From Pseudomonadota bacterium (lineage in GTDB: Bacteria > Pseudomonadota > Alphaproteobacteria > Sphingomonadales > Sphingomonadaceae), in contig JAKPAG010000091.1 in assembly GCA_029779535.1 (NCBI GenBank), forward strand, positions 1 through 46,852: a stretch of DNA of 46,852 nucleotides, given 5' to 3'. The translations under genes were made by a program, and so were the position numbers. The notes below the pieces were generated by a model, which was not told the DNA's origin, did not search any database, and saw only the letters and a program-made list of their open reading frames with translations. Shown here one piece after another: positions 32,096 to 40,703 of the stretch (position 1 is the stretch's first letter; every line of letters begins with the position of its first letter).

Positions 32096-33415
32096 ATGCA
32101 TACGTTCAAGTTCGCCGCGCTTGCCAGCTTGCTGGCCTGCACCGCTGCCGCCCAACCTGCCTGGGCCGATGCGGTCGAGCCTGCGGCCCAGACAGTGATC
32201 ACCGCCGCGCGCTATCTTGATGTCGCCAGCGGCAAATATGTCGAGCATCCGGCGATCTTCGTCGGCGCGGACGGGCGGATCAGTGCGATTGCCGATGCCC
32301 GCACGGTGCGGTGGGGGGCAGGCGTGCGCCACATCGACATGGGCGCCAGGACCCTGGTGCCCGGCCTGATCGACATGCACGTTCACCTGGATAGCCCGGC
32401 TGACATCGGCGGCTGGCGCGGCCTCGAATATACCGACAGCTTCTTCGCGATGACCGCCGTCAGCAACGGCCGGGCGATGCTGGACGCGGGCTTTACCACG
32501 GTGCGCAACGTCGGCTCGGCGAACCGCAACGACATCGGCCTGATGCAGGCGATCGACCAGGGCTATGTGATCGGTCCGCGCATCGTCGGCGCGGGCCATG
32601 CACTGGGCAGCACCGGCGGGCACTGCGACACCACCGGCCTGCCGCCCAGCATGGAAAAGCCGGGGAAGGCCGAAGGCGTGGGCGATACACCCGACGAACT
32701 GCGCTATCAGGTCCGCCGCCAGCGCAAGTATGGCGCCACCGTGATCAAGGTCTGCGCCACCGGCGGCGTATTCTCCCACAATACCGAACCGGGCCAGCAA
32801 CAACTGACCGAGGCGGAACTGACCGCGATTGCCGATGAAGCCCACATGTGGGGGCTGCGCGTGGCCGCCCATGCCCACGGCGCGGCGGGGATCAAGACGG
32901 CGATCCGCTCGGGCATCGACACGATCGAACATGCCAGCCTGGTTGATGACGAAGGGATCAAGCTCGCCGCCGCCCGCCCGCGGCCGGTGTGGTTCAGCAT
33001 GGACATCTACAACACCGACTACACCCAGGCCGAAGGCAAGAAGAACGGCGTACTGGAAGACAACCTGCGCAAGGACCGTGAAATCGGCCAGCTCAAGCGC
33101 GACAACTTCCGCAAAGCCTACAAGGCCGGGGTGCGGATGGTGTTCGGCAGCGATGCCGGGGTGATGCCGCACGGCCTGGTAGGCCGGCAGTTCAACACCA
33201 TGGTGACCTACGGCATGACCCCGCTCGACGCGATCCGCGCCGCGACGCTGAACGCGGCGCAGGCACTGGGCAAGGAGGGCGATGTCGGGCAGATCGCCGT
33301 GGGCCGCTATGCCGATCTGGTCGCGGTGGATGGCGATCCGCTGGCCAACGTGCGCGAGCTGGAAAGCGTGGACGGGGTGATCAAGGGCGGCGTCGTGATC
33401 GAGCGCGCCCGGTAG
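32096..33415 (+). CDS. Secreted metal-dependent amidohydrolase
   Basis: ATG 32096 with AGGGGAT upstream gives 439 residues; the frame opens earlier but without signal. A signal peptide (MHTFKFAALASLLACTAAAQPAWA) precedes an amidohydrolase fold: GLIDMHVHLD (H95, H97), the candidate carboxylated lysine in VIKVCATGG (K218), H259 in AAHAHG, H279 in IEHAS and D353 in FGSDAGVM. These are the full set of binuclear metal ligands. The pattern resembles Xaa-Pro dipeptidase/prolidase-type and imidazolonepropionase-like amidohydrolases exported by sphingomonads; the exact substrate is unknown. Confidence 0.9.
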   Translation: MHTFKFAALASLLACTAAAQPAWADAVEPAAQTVITAARYLDVASGKYVEHPAIFVGADGRISAIADARTVRWGAGVRHIDMGARTLVPGLIDMHVHLDSPADIGGWRGLEYTDSFFAMTAVSNGRAMLDAGFTTVRNVGSANRNDIGLMQAIDQGYVIGPRIVGAGHALGSTGGHCDTTGLPPSMEKPGKAEGVGDTPDELRYQVRRQRKYGATVIKVCATGGVFSHNTEPGQQQLTEAELTAIADEAHMWGLRVAAHAHGAAGIKTAIRSGIDTIEHASLVDDEGIKLAAARPRPVWFSMDIYNTDYTQAEGKKNGVLEDNLRKDREIGQLKRDNFRKAYKAGVRMVFGSDAGVMPHGLVGRQFNTMVTYGMTPLDAIRAATLNAAQALGKEGDVGQIAVGRYADLVAVDGDPLANVRELESVDGVIKGGVVIERAR

Positions 33416-33466
33416 GTACGCGGGCGGGCGGGCCGGGCCTGGCGGCCCGGTCACCCCCGCTCCCGC

Positions 33467-33805
33467 TTACATCCCCGGCAGCTTGAAGCCCGGGGGAAGG
33501 CCCATCCCTTGCTGCATGCGGGCCATTTCCTGCCCGGCCACTTCGTCCGCCTTGGCGCGGGCATCGTTGAACGCGGCGGCGATCAGGTCTTCGAGGATGC
33601 CCTTCTCGCTCGGCTGCATCAGGCTGTCGTCGATGCCGACGCCGATAATCCGGCCCTTGGCGGAACAACGGATCGTGACCAGCCCGCCACCGGCCTTGCC
33701 CTCCACCTCGATCCCGTCGAGCTTGGTCTGGCTTTCGGTCATCTGCTTCTGGATGGTCTCGGCGGCAGCCTGGGCGGCCTTGATCATCTCTTCCATCGAC
33801 TTCAC
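33467..33805 (-). CDS. YbaB/EbfC nucleoid-associated protein
   Basis: The 112-residue product (MKSMEEMIKAAQAAAETIQK, VTIRCSAKGRIIGVGIDDSLM, LEDLIAAAFNDARAKAD, MGLPPGFKLPGM) is a complete YbaB/EbfC protein, a small dimeric DNA-binding factor. It starts with GTG 33805, overlapping the dnaX stop by four bases; ATG 33796 is an alternative. The dnaX-ybaB pair is a widely conserved gene order, supporting both calls. Confidence 0.93.
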   Translation of the reverse strand: MKSMEEMIKAAQAAAETIQKQMTESQTKLDGIEVEGKAGGGLVTIRCSAKGRIIGVGIDDSLMQPSEKGILEDLIAAAFNDARAKADEVAGQEMARMQQGMGLPPGFKLPGM

Positions 33806-35619
33806 GCGCGGTTTCTCCAGTTCTGGCCTTGTTGCCCGACAACGCGGGCTTCAGCCTTTTCATCAACGATTTCGGCCCCCGGAAAGGCGGCCATGGTGGC
33901 TTCGACCAGCGGCGAGCGCAGCAGCGCTTCGCGTTCGGCCTCACGGGTCTGCTCGGCCAGTTCGCGCAGGGTCGGGCAGGCATCGCCCTCGCCCCGCGTC
34001 ACTTGCCAGCGTTCGCCCGTCGCGCGCAGCAGCGCATCGCGCAGGTCCGCGCCGACATCGCCGGAAAAGCCCGGCGCCAGCGTGTAAAGCAGTTCGCCGG
34101 GCTTGAGATCGATCACCCGCACCCAGTCATGCATGACCTGGGCAACGCGCAACTGGCCCGACTGGTCGACCCGTTCGACCAGCGCTTTCCAGTCCTGCCC
34201 AGCCGGAACCGGCGGCGGCGCGGCGGCGGACGGCGCACCTTGCCCGGCAGGTGGCGCGCTCGCCGGCGCGGCAAAGGCCGCGCCGCCCTGGGCGGCCAGG
34301 TCTTCCAGCTTTTTCACCAGCGCGCCCGGATCAGGCATGTCGGCGGCGTGCAATACGCGCAGCAGCGCCATTTTCGCCGCGACCAGCGGATCGGGCGCGG
34401 TACGCACCTCATCATGGCCTTTCAGCAGCAGTTGCCACAGGCGGTGCAACTGGCCGGGGGTCAGCGCCCCGGCCCACTCCTCGATCGCGGCCTTTTCCTC
34501 GGGCGCAATCGCGCTGTCGTCGCCTTTGCCGAGCTGGGCCACGGTAACACGGTGCGTCAGGTCCATCGCCCCGCGCAGCAGCGCCAGCGGTTCCACGCCA
34601 AGCGCGAACTGCTGGTCGATCAGGTCAAGCAGCTGCGCCCCGTCACCGCCCAGCAGCGCGGCGTAGAGGCGGCGCTGGACCGACTTGTCGGCCAGGCCCA
34701 GCATCTCGCGCACCTGCGCGGCAGAAACCCGGCCATCGCCGCCCAGGTCCGCATGGGCAATCGCCTGGTCAAGGATCGACAGCCCGTCGCGCACCGAACC
34801 TTCGGCGGCGGCCGCGATCATCGCCAGCGCTTCCGCATCGGCAGTAACGCCTTCCTTGTCGCAGATGGCGGCGAAATGCTGCGCCAGCAGGTCCGCCGGA
34901 ATACGGCGCAGGTCGAAGCGCTGGCAGCGCGACAGCACCGTGACCGGCAGCTTGTCCACCTCGGTCGTGGCGAACAGGAACTTCACATGCGGCGGGGGTT
35001 CCTCCAGCGTCTTGAGCAGCGCGTTGAACGCGTTGCGCGACAGCATGTGGACTTCGTCGATGATGTAGATTTTGTAGCGCGCGGAAACGGCGGCATAGCG
35101 CACCGCCTCGATGATCTCGCGCACGTCGTCGACGCCGGTGTGGCTGGCGGCGTCCATTTCGATCACATCGATGTGTCGGCCTTCGGCAATCGCCACGCAG
35201 GGTTCGCACTGGCCGCACGGATCGATCGTCGGCCCGCCCTGCCCGTCCCGGCCGACGCAATTGAGAGCCTTGGCGATCAGCCGGGCAGTAGAAGTCTTGC
35301 CGACCCCGCGAATGCCGGTCATCAGGAACGCGTGGGCCAGCCGGTCACGCTTGATCGCGTTGGCCAGGGTCTGGACCATCGCGTCCTGCCCGATCAACTC
35401 GGCAAAGGTCTGCGAGCGGTACTTGCGCGCCAGCACGCGGTAGGGCTGCGCCGGCGTAGCGGCGGCCACCGGCGGTTGCGCAGGCGCGGCCGAGGCCACC
35501 GGCGGTGTTGCAGGGGCCGGACCACCGAACATCGAAGACTGGCCCGCCGCTTCAAGCTCGGCAGCCGAAGGAGCCTCGTCTTCCGGCTCTGCGCCGAAGA
35601 TGTCGGGGGAATCGTCCAT
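33802..35619 (-). CDS. dnaX: DNA polymerase III gamma/tau subunit
   Basis: ATG 35619 gives 605 residues. After an Ala/Pro-rich disordered start (1-58) comes the clamp-loader AAA+ domain: YRVLARKYRSQTFAELIGQD, Walker A GIRGVGKTSTARL, the zinc module CGQCEPC, and IEMDAASHTGVDDVREIIE with DEVHMLSRNAFNALLKTLEEPP. The C-terminal half carries the collar and tau-like regions. The protein loads the beta clamp in the replisome. The N-terminal 60-residue extension is typical of alphaproteobacterial members. It is followed by ybaB and preceded by the SRP RNA gene. Confidence 0.97.
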   Translation of the reverse strand: MDDSPDIFGAEPEDEAPSAAELEAAGQSSMFGGPAPATPPVASAAPAQPPVAAATPAQPYRVLARKYRSQTFAELIGQDAMVQTLANAIKRDRLAHAFLMTGIRGVGKTSTARLIAKALNCVGRDGQGGPTIDPCGQCEPCVAIAEGRHIDVIEMDAASHTGVDDVREIIEAVRYAAVSARYKIYIIDEVHMLSRNAFNALLKTLEEPPPHVKFLFATTEVDKLPVTVLSRCQRFDLRRIPADLLAQHFAAICDKEGVTADAEALAMIAAAAEGSVRDGLSILDQAIAHADLGGDGRVSAAQVREMLGLADKSVQRRLYAALLGGDGAQLLDLIDQQFALGVEPLALLRGAMDLTHRVTVAQLGKGDDSAIAPEEKAAIEEWAGALTPGQLHRLWQLLLKGHDEVRTAPDPLVAAKMALLRVLHAADMPDPGALVKKLEDLAAQGGAAFAAPASAPPAGQGAPSAAAPPPVPAGQDWKALVERVDQSGQLRVAQVMHDWVRVIDLKPGELLYTLAPGFSGDVGADLRDALLRATGERWQVTRGEGDACPTLRELAEQTREAEREALLRSPLVEATMAAFPGAEIVDEKAEARVVGQQGQNWRNRA

Positions 35620-35660
35620 GGTCCCTAGGTAGGGTTTCAGCGCGCGCTTGTCGAATAGGG

Positions 35661-35755
35661 AAAAGGAGCCGGCCGACCCGCCGCAACCCGTTGTGGCTGC
35701 TTCCTTCCGGACCTGACCAGGTTGGCGGACGCAAGCGTCCGACCGACTCCCGGGC
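35661..35755 (-). ncRNA. ffs: Signal recognition particle (4.5S) RNA
   Basis: Read on the minus strand, the segment contains CCAACCTGGTCAGGTCCGG and GGAAGGAAGCAGCC, the invariant SRP-binding hairpin of bacterial SRP RNA. Its ends pair: GGAGTCGGTC (35750-35741) with GGCCGGCTCC (35674-35665) through G-U allowing pairs, and TTTTCCC follows, fitting a terminator. The ends are estimated to within about five bases. It lies upstream of dnaX, a common location. Confidence 0.93.
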
Positions 35756-35872
35756 GGGCATATGGCGGGCATGTCGCGTTTGCGCAAGTCCGTTCGCAGC
35801 GAATCGGGTTAATCATTGCTTCGACTCGCCGTTCTGGCGGTTCATCCAGCCCTTCCCTCCCCTAGGACGGGC

Positions 35873-35930
35873 GAGGCGGGCGTCGCCGGTTGCTTCACAG
35901 CGCGACCCAGGCAATCGACGCGCCCGCCTC
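35873..35930. repeat. Imperfect inverted repeat near the NDUFS4-like gene
   Basis: GAGGCGGGCGTCG (35873-35885) and CGACGCGCCCGCCTC (35916-35930) pair with a two-base offset around 30 bases. It occupies part of the 220-base gap between the SRP RNA and the NDUFS4-like gene, which otherwise shows nothing. It could be a shared terminator or a dispersed intergenic palindrome. Confidence 0.5.
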
Positions 35931-35972
35931 AACCTCTCCCTAGAAGGTCAGGCAGCAGGCGCGGCGGCTGCC

Positions 35973-36251
35973 TCAGCGAAAGTTGTCGGCGTAGCTTTGC
36001 AGCTTGAGGCGGCGCGGCGGGGTGGCGTGCACTTCGGCCGGGATGCCGTACTTTTCGGCGTAGGCCTTGGCCGCATCAGCGGAATCGAACTTCAGTACCA
36101 CCTGGCTTTGCGTGTCGCCCGATCCGGTCCAGCCCATCAGCGGGTCAGCCTTGCGCGCCTCAGCCGGTGCGAATTCGAGGATCCACTGGCCAAGCAGGGC
36201 CTTGCCAGACTGCATGGCGTTCTTCGGGCGCTGATAGATACGTGCGGGCAT
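35973..36251 (-). CDS. NDUFS4-like complex I accessory protein
   Basis: ATG 36251 gives 92 residues (the frame is open to 36350): PARIYQRPKNAMQSGKALLGQWILEFAPAEARKADPLMGW, GDTQSQVVLKFDSADAAKAYAEKYG. The pattern, with the GW-x-GSxDT block, matches the ETC_C1_NDUFS4/NDUFA4 domain, an accessory subunit of alphaproteobacterial NADH:ubiquinone oxidoreductase related to the mitochondrial one. It acts at the inner membrane peripheral arm. It stands alone, downstream of hrpB on the same strand in the opposite order (hrpB ends at 36283). Confidence 0.9.
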   Translation of the reverse strand: MPARIYQRPKNAMQSGKALLGQWILEFAPAEARKADPLMGWTGSGDTQSQVVLKFDSADAAKAYAEKYGIPAEVHATPPRRLKLQSYADNFR

Positions 36252-36282
36252 GGCGGCGCTTTCTGCCGATTCGCGCCGGAAA

Positions 36283-38730
36283 TCAAGAGCGACGGGACGC
36301 TTCGAACGCATTCTTTGTCTTGAGGCTGGGGTCTTCCTGCCAAGGCGCATCGGGCCAGCGGTGCTTGGGATAGCGCCCCTTCATGTCGCGCTGCACGTCC
36401 TTCCACGATCCGCGCCAGAAGCCGGGCAGGTCGCGCGTGGTCTGGACCGGCTTGCCGCCGGGCGAGGTCAGCTTGAGCAGCAGCGGCTGCGACGGCTGGC
36501 CGAACGTGGGGTGACGGTCCAGCCCGAACAGTGCCTGGACCCGAACTTCCACCGATGGCCCGCCGGGATCGTCATAATCGATGGCGTGGCTGCTGCCGGC
36601 GGGGCTGGTGAACTGTGCAGGGGCCAGCCGCTCAAGCTGCTGCTGCCCGGCATAGTCCAGCCGCGCGCGCAGCGCCTCGTGCAGCTTGCCCGGCGCCACG
36701 GCATCGAGCCGCCGGTCCAGCAGCGGGGCGAGCCACTGTTCGAGATCGGCGCGCAGGCTCTCCTCGGACAGGGTCTCCACCCCGGCAAAGCGGGCGCGGC
36801 GCAGCAGGCTGCGGCTCGCGGCGGACAGCGGCAGCAGGTCCAGCCCATCGGCGCGGACACGCTCGCACAGGAACAGGCGCAGCGCATCTCGATCGGGCGC
36901 GGGATCGGGTCCGCGCGCCAGGGTAACCGCACCCAGCCGGCTTTCCAGCAAGGCTTCGACCCGGCGCTCGTCCGCCACCCAGCGCAGCGTGCTGCGCCGC
37001 TCGATCCGGTGGGCGAGCCAGCGGGTGACTTCAGCTTCGTCGAGCGCGATCGCCCCGGTGATCCGCGCGCCCTTGGCCTCGCCCTGCGCTTCGCCCACCG
37101 CCAGCCACGGCGCGCGCGCCAGGGAGGATGCGGGATCGAGCCGCAGCCCCCGCCCGCCTGCGGCCAGCCATTCCTCTCCCGTGGGCGAGCGACTGCGGGC
37201 AAGGTTGTCGGGAAATCCTTCGGCCAGCAGCACGCCCAGCGGCGGCGCTTCGCCTCCTGCCCCCTGGACCAGCCCGCGCGCCGCCTTGGCCCAACGCTCG
37301 GCCAATTTGCGCGAAGCATCAGCGCGCGCCGAACGGTCCGAATTCCAGCGGTCGAGCCGCGCGGCCAGGTCTTCACCCCGCCCGCCAAGCCCGCGTTCCT
37401 GCAGCAACAGCGCCAGCCGCGCCGCATCGCGCTCGGCCCCATGCTGCGCAGCATAAAGCAGCATATGCGCCTGGCGCGGCTCCATCGGCAGGCTGGCCAT
37501 GGCCCGTCCGTGCGGCGTGATCCGCCCCGCCTGGTCGAGCCCGCCGAGCGATTGCAGCAGGGCTTTTGCTGCAGCCAATGCTGCAGGTGGCGGCGGATCG
37601 AGCCACGGCAAGGCAGCCGGATCGCCCGCGCCCCAGCCGGCCAGGGTGAGCAGCAGCGGAGCAAGGTCGGACGTCAGGATTTCCGGCGGATCGAACGGCG
37701 CGCGGCCCGGATGCCCGGCTTCTTCCCACAGGCGGTAGGCCGTGCCCGGTCCCTGCCGCGCGGCGCGGCCCGCACGCTGCGCGGCGGCGGCCTGGCTGGC
37801 GCGGTGGGTAACCAGCCGGGTCACCCCGGCGGCTTTGTCAAACTCCGCGCGGCGCGACAGCCCGGCATCGACCACCACCGACACGCCATCAAGGGTGAGC
37901 GAGGTTTCGGCAATCGCCGTGGCCAGCACGATCCGCCGCCGCCCCTGCGGATCACGCCGGATCGCGGCGCGCTGGGCTGCAGGTTCGCACTGGCCATGCA
38001 GCGGCAGGACCAGCGCCTGCGGCAGCTTTTCGGCGAGCCGCTCGCGCACCCGCTCGATCTCGCCCACGCCGGGCAGGAAGGCCAGCACATCGCCGCTTTC
38101 CTCGCGCCAGGCGGTCAGCACCGCGCTGGTCATCGCGTCCTCGATCCTCAGGTCCGGGCGTGCGCCCAGCCAGCGGATCGCCAGCGGATGGGCCTTGCCC
38201 TCGCTTTCAACCACCGGGGCAACGCCGAGCAGACTGGCAAAGCGCGCGCCGTCGATTGTCGCGCTCATTACCACCAGCCGCAGGTCGGGTCGCAGTACCT
38301 GCTGGCTTTCGATGGCGAGCGCCAGGCCAAGATCGGAATCGAGATGGCGCTCGTGCGCTTCGTCGAACAAGACGGCGGACACGCCGGCCAGTTCCGGGTC
38401 GCTGGTGATGGTGGAAACGAAGATCGCCTCGGTCATCACCAGCACGCGGGTTCGGGCCGAACGCTTGCTGTCCAGCCGGGTCAGGTAGCCAATGGTTTCG
38501 CCCGGCGCTTCGCCCAGCAGTTCGGCCATGCGTTCCGCCGCCGCGCGCGCCGCGACCCGGCGCGGGCTGAGCAGGATCACGCTGCCACTGCACCACGGCT
38601 GGTCCAGCAGCGCGGGCGCGACCGCGGTGGTCTTGCCTGCACCCGGCGGGGCGATCAGCACCGCGCCGCTGCCCGCGCGCAGGGCGGCCAGCAGCTGGGG
38701 CAGGACGGCATGGATCGGCAGCTCGCTCAC
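36283..38730 (-). CDS. hrpB: ATP-dependent helicase HrpB
   Basis: GTG 38730 gives 815 residues, the usual HrpB length; the frame is open to 39009 but the extra part is not HrpB-like. Walker A APPGAGKTT (28-36), the DEAH box in LFDEAHERHLDSD, SATIDG, QRAGRAARQGPG and the HrpB-specific C-terminal block (GSSHAIDYDDPGGPSVEVRVQALFG, PKHRWPDAPWQEDP) are all visible. HrpB is a DEAH-box RNA helicase-like protein linked to surface and envelope functions in some bacteria. It ends 31 bases before the NDUFS4-like start, so the two may be an operon. Confidence 0.96.
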   Translation of the reverse strand: MSELPIHAVLPQLLAALRAGSGAVLIAPPGAGKTTAVAPALLDQPWCSGSVILLSPRRVAARAAAERMAELLGEAPGETIGYLTRLDSKRSARTRVLVMTEAIFVSTITSDPELAGVSAVLFDEAHERHLDSDLGLALAIESQQVLRPDLRLVVMSATIDGARFASLLGVAPVVESEGKAHPLAIRWLGARPDLRIEDAMTSAVLTAWREESGDVLAFLPGVGEIERVRERLAEKLPQALVLPLHGQCEPAAQRAAIRRDPQGRRRIVLATAIAETSLTLDGVSVVVDAGLSRRAEFDKAAGVTRLVTHRASQAAAAQRAGRAARQGPGTAYRLWEEAGHPGRAPFDPPEILTSDLAPLLLTLAGWGAGDPAALPWLDPPPPAALAAAKALLQSLGGLDQAGRITPHGRAMASLPMEPRQAHMLLYAAQHGAERDAARLALLLQERGLGGRGEDLAARLDRWNSDRSARADASRKLAERWAKAARGLVQGAGGEAPPLGVLLAEGFPDNLARSRSPTGEEWLAAGGRGLRLDPASSLARAPWLAVGEAQGEAKGARITGAIALDEAEVTRWLAHRIERRSTLRWVADERRVEALLESRLGAVTLARGPDPAPDRDALRLFLCERVRADGLDLLPLSAASRSLLRRARFAGVETLSEESLRADLEQWLAPLLDRRLDAVAPGKLHEALRARLDYAGQQQLERLAPAQFTSPAGSSHAIDYDDPGGPSVEVRVQALFGLDRHPTFGQPSQPLLLKLTSPGGKPVQTTRDLPGFWRGSWKDVQRDMKGRYPKHRWPDAPWQEDPSLKTKNAFEASRRS

Positions 38731-38788
38731 GCCCGCCTGATTAGGCGAAAGCGCGCGCGCTGCAAGCCGCCCCGCACGGGCGGAGCGG

Positions 38789-39115
38789 TCAGCCTGGCAC
38801 CAGCCGCAAGTGCGCGGGTCCAGACCGGCGGCGCGCCGCCCGTTCGTAACGGACCGAGGCGACGCGCAGGCCGGACACCCCGGCGCGGTCCATCGCCCGT
38901 TGCCAGCTGGCGAATTCCTCGTGGCTGAGGTTGTAGCGCGCCAGCACCTGTTCCAGCGTAAGCAGGCCGCTTTCCACCGCCACCACCACCTGGGCCTTGC
39001 GGCTGGCAACCCAGCGGCTGGTATCGGGCGGTGGCAGGGTGTCGGCGGTTAGCAAACGGCCCATCGGGCCGATCACCACAGCGGGGCGGGAATTGTGATA
39101 TTCGATCATCTTCAT
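38789..39115 (-). CDS. sciP: SciP-like CtrA regulator (DUF1153)
   Basis: ATG 39115 with GAGGG upstream; 108 residues. RPAVVIGPMGRLLTADTLPPPDTSRWVASRKAQVVVAVESGLLTLEQVLARYNLSHEEFASWQRAMDRAGVSGLR is the DUF1153/SciP domain with its helix-turn-helix. In Caulobacter SciP binds CtrA and inhibits its transcriptional activity in the swarmer stage. It starts upstream of a 154-base gap to the polyprenyl synthase gene; a CtrA-like half-site lies in the gap. Confidence 0.9.
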   Translation of the reverse strand: MKMIEYHNSRPAVVIGPMGRLLTADTLPPPDTSRWVASRKAQVVVAVESGLLTLEQVLARYNLSHEEFASWQRAMDRAGVSGLRVASVRYERAARRRSGPAHLRLVPG

Positions 39116-39175
39116 GGCCCTCGTCGTTGTGAGAAACGATGGCCCCCAAGCACGGCTACAGTGCGATTTACGTGG

Positions 39176-39190
39176 TTAAATCGAGGTGAA
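39176..39190. promoter_or_regulatory. CtrA-like box upstream of sciP, possible
   Basis: TTAA-ATCGAGG-TGAA has one complete CtrA half-site (TTAA) and a second half with one mismatch (TGAA for TTAA) at the proper 7-base spacing, 60 bases upstream of the sciP start. In Caulobacter CtrA activates sciP, which makes the position attractive, but the match is imperfect. Confidence 0.35.
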
Positions 39191-39269
39191 TCCGCACTGC
39201 CATTCACCGCACGCACGGCGCGGCTCACGCCGGAACGTGGCCGGTGGGCGACAGGTAGCCAAAGCTGGA

Positions 39270-40286
39270 TCAGAAGCGGCGATGAACCGCGAATTCGGCC
39301 GCTTCGGTCATGGCCGCCTTGGCTTCGCTGGCCGGGAACATGGCGATCGCGTCGATCGCGCGGCTGGCATAATGGCGGGCACGCTCGCGCGTGGCGCTGA
39401 CCGTGTCATGACGGGCGATCAGTTCCACGGCATGGGCCAGGTCGGCATCGCTGGTGCGGTGGCCGGCGATGGCATCGCGCCAGAACGCACGCTCATCCTC
39501 GCTGCCGCGGGCATAGGCAAGGATCACCGGCAGGGTCATCTTGCCTTCGCGGAAATCGTCGCCCTTGCCCTTGCCCATTTCGTTGGCATCGGAATCGTAA
39601 TCCATCGCATCGTCGACCAGCTGGAAGGCGATGCCAAGGTTGCGACCGTAATCTTCCAGCGCGCGCTCCTCCGCCTCGCTCTTCTCGGCGACGACGGCGG
39701 CGATTCGGGTGGCGGCGGCGAACAGCGCGGCGGTCTTTGCGCCGATGATCGAGAGATAGCGTTCCTCGCTCGTTTCGATCTGGCGGGCCGCGGTCAGCTG
39801 GTCAACCTCGCCTTCCGAAATCACCGAGCTGGCGTTCGACAGGATTTTCAGCACTTTCAGGCTGCCATCCTCAACCATCAACTCGAAGCTGCGGGTGAAC
39901 AGGAAGTCGCCGACCAGCACGGTGGCGGGATTGCCGAAGATGATATTGGCGGTGGCCTTGCCCCGGCGCAGTTCACTACCATCGACCACATCGTCGTGGA
40001 GCAGCGTGGCAGTGTGGATGAATTCGACCGCGGCGGCGAGCTTGTAATGGCGCGAACCTTCGTAGCCGCACAGCGCCGCCCCGGCGAGGGTCAGCATCGG
40101 GCGCATCCGCTTGCCGCCGCCGGCAATCAGGTGCCCGGCCAGGGCGGGGATCAGCGGAATGCGGCTTTGCATCCGATCGAGGATCACGGCGTTGACCGAA
40201 TTCATTCCGTCCGCCGTCAGCGACAGCATCGGTTGCAGCGAGGGTTCGGCCGCGCGCGGGCGCAGGGGGATCACATCGGCGCTCAT
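39270..40286 (-). CDS. Long-chain polyprenyl diphosphate synthase
   Basis: ATG 40286 gives 338 residues (ATG 40307 is possible). The first Asp-rich motif is LLHDDVVDGSELRRG (98-102 DDVVD) and the second is LVDDAMDYDSD, with GGKRMRP and LVGDFLFTRSFELM between. Residues before the first motif are small (HTAT), which usually allows a long product, so a decaprenyl-like synthase providing the ubiquinone tail is likely. Alphaproteobacteria of this group make Q-10. It is divergent from the chorismate mutase gene (99-base gap). Confidence 0.92.
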   Translation of the reverse strand: MSADVIPLRPRAAEPSLQPMLSLTADGMNSVNAVILDRMQSRIPLIPALAGHLIAGGGKRMRPMLTLAGAALCGYEGSRHYKLAAAVEFIHTATLLHDDVVDGSELRRGKATANIIFGNPATVLVGDFLFTRSFELMVEDGSLKVLKILSNASSVISEGEVDQLTAARQIETSEERYLSIIGAKTAALFAAATRIAAVVAEKSEAEERALEDYGRNLGIAFQLVDDAMDYDSDANEMGKGKGDDFREGKMTLPVILAYARGSEDERAFWRDAIAGHRTSDADLAHAVELIARHDTVSATRERARHYASRAIDAIAMFPASEAKAAMTEAAEFAVHRRF

Positions 40287-40385
40287 CGGGGTTGCCCTTG
40301 CGCCCATGGCAAGGCGAAGGCAAGCGCGAATCAACCTGAAACGGAGCAATGGAATTGCTCGAAATGCCGTGCTAGCGCAGGATCC

Positions 40386-40682
40386 ATGTCTGGAACCTCC
40401 GTCGACCCCGTCCTCGCCAATTTCCGCGCCTCGATCGACAATATCGATGCGGCGCTGATCCACATGCTGGCCGAACGCTTCCGCATCACCAAGGCGGTGG
40501 GCGCCTACAAGGCGGAGAAGGCCCTGCCCCCGTCCGATCCGGGGCGCGAGGAACGGCAGATTGCGCGGCTGCGCCAGCTGGCCGCCGATGCGCAGCTTGA
40601 TCCGGACTTCGGGGAAAAGTTCATCCGCTTCATCATCGATGAAGTGATCCGCCACCACGAACAGGCGCAGGGCGGGAAATAG
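40386..40682 (+). CDS. Chorismate mutase (AroQ class)
   Basis: The 98-residue product from ATG 40386 is a stand-alone AroQ-type mutase: LANFRASIDNIDAALIHMLAERFRITKAVGAYKAE carries the first helix with catalytic Arg and Lys, and PSDPGREERQIARLRQLAADAQLDPDFGEKFIRFIIDEVIRHH the rest. It converts chorismate to prephenate for Phe/Tyr synthesis. The order SIDNID and KAEKALPP-DPGRE is typical. It is divergent from the polyprenyl synthase gene. Confidence 0.92.
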   Translation: MSGTSVDPVLANFRASIDNIDAALIHMLAERFRITKAVGAYKAEKALPPSDPGREERQIARLRQLAADAQLDPDFGEKFIRFIIDEVIRHHEQAQGGK

Positions 40683-40703
40683 GCCGCCGCGCCGCGCGCC
40701 CGG

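Noticed and set aside
31883..33454. Upstream extension of lon to a 1326-residue frame
   Set aside because: The extra part is antisense to the amidohydrolase and no Lon has such an extension; Lon's conserved N-terminus begins at ATG 31882.
36250..38928. An 892-residue plus-strand open frame
   Set aside because: Antisense to hrpB; composition rich in Gln, Arg and Gly as in other shadows.
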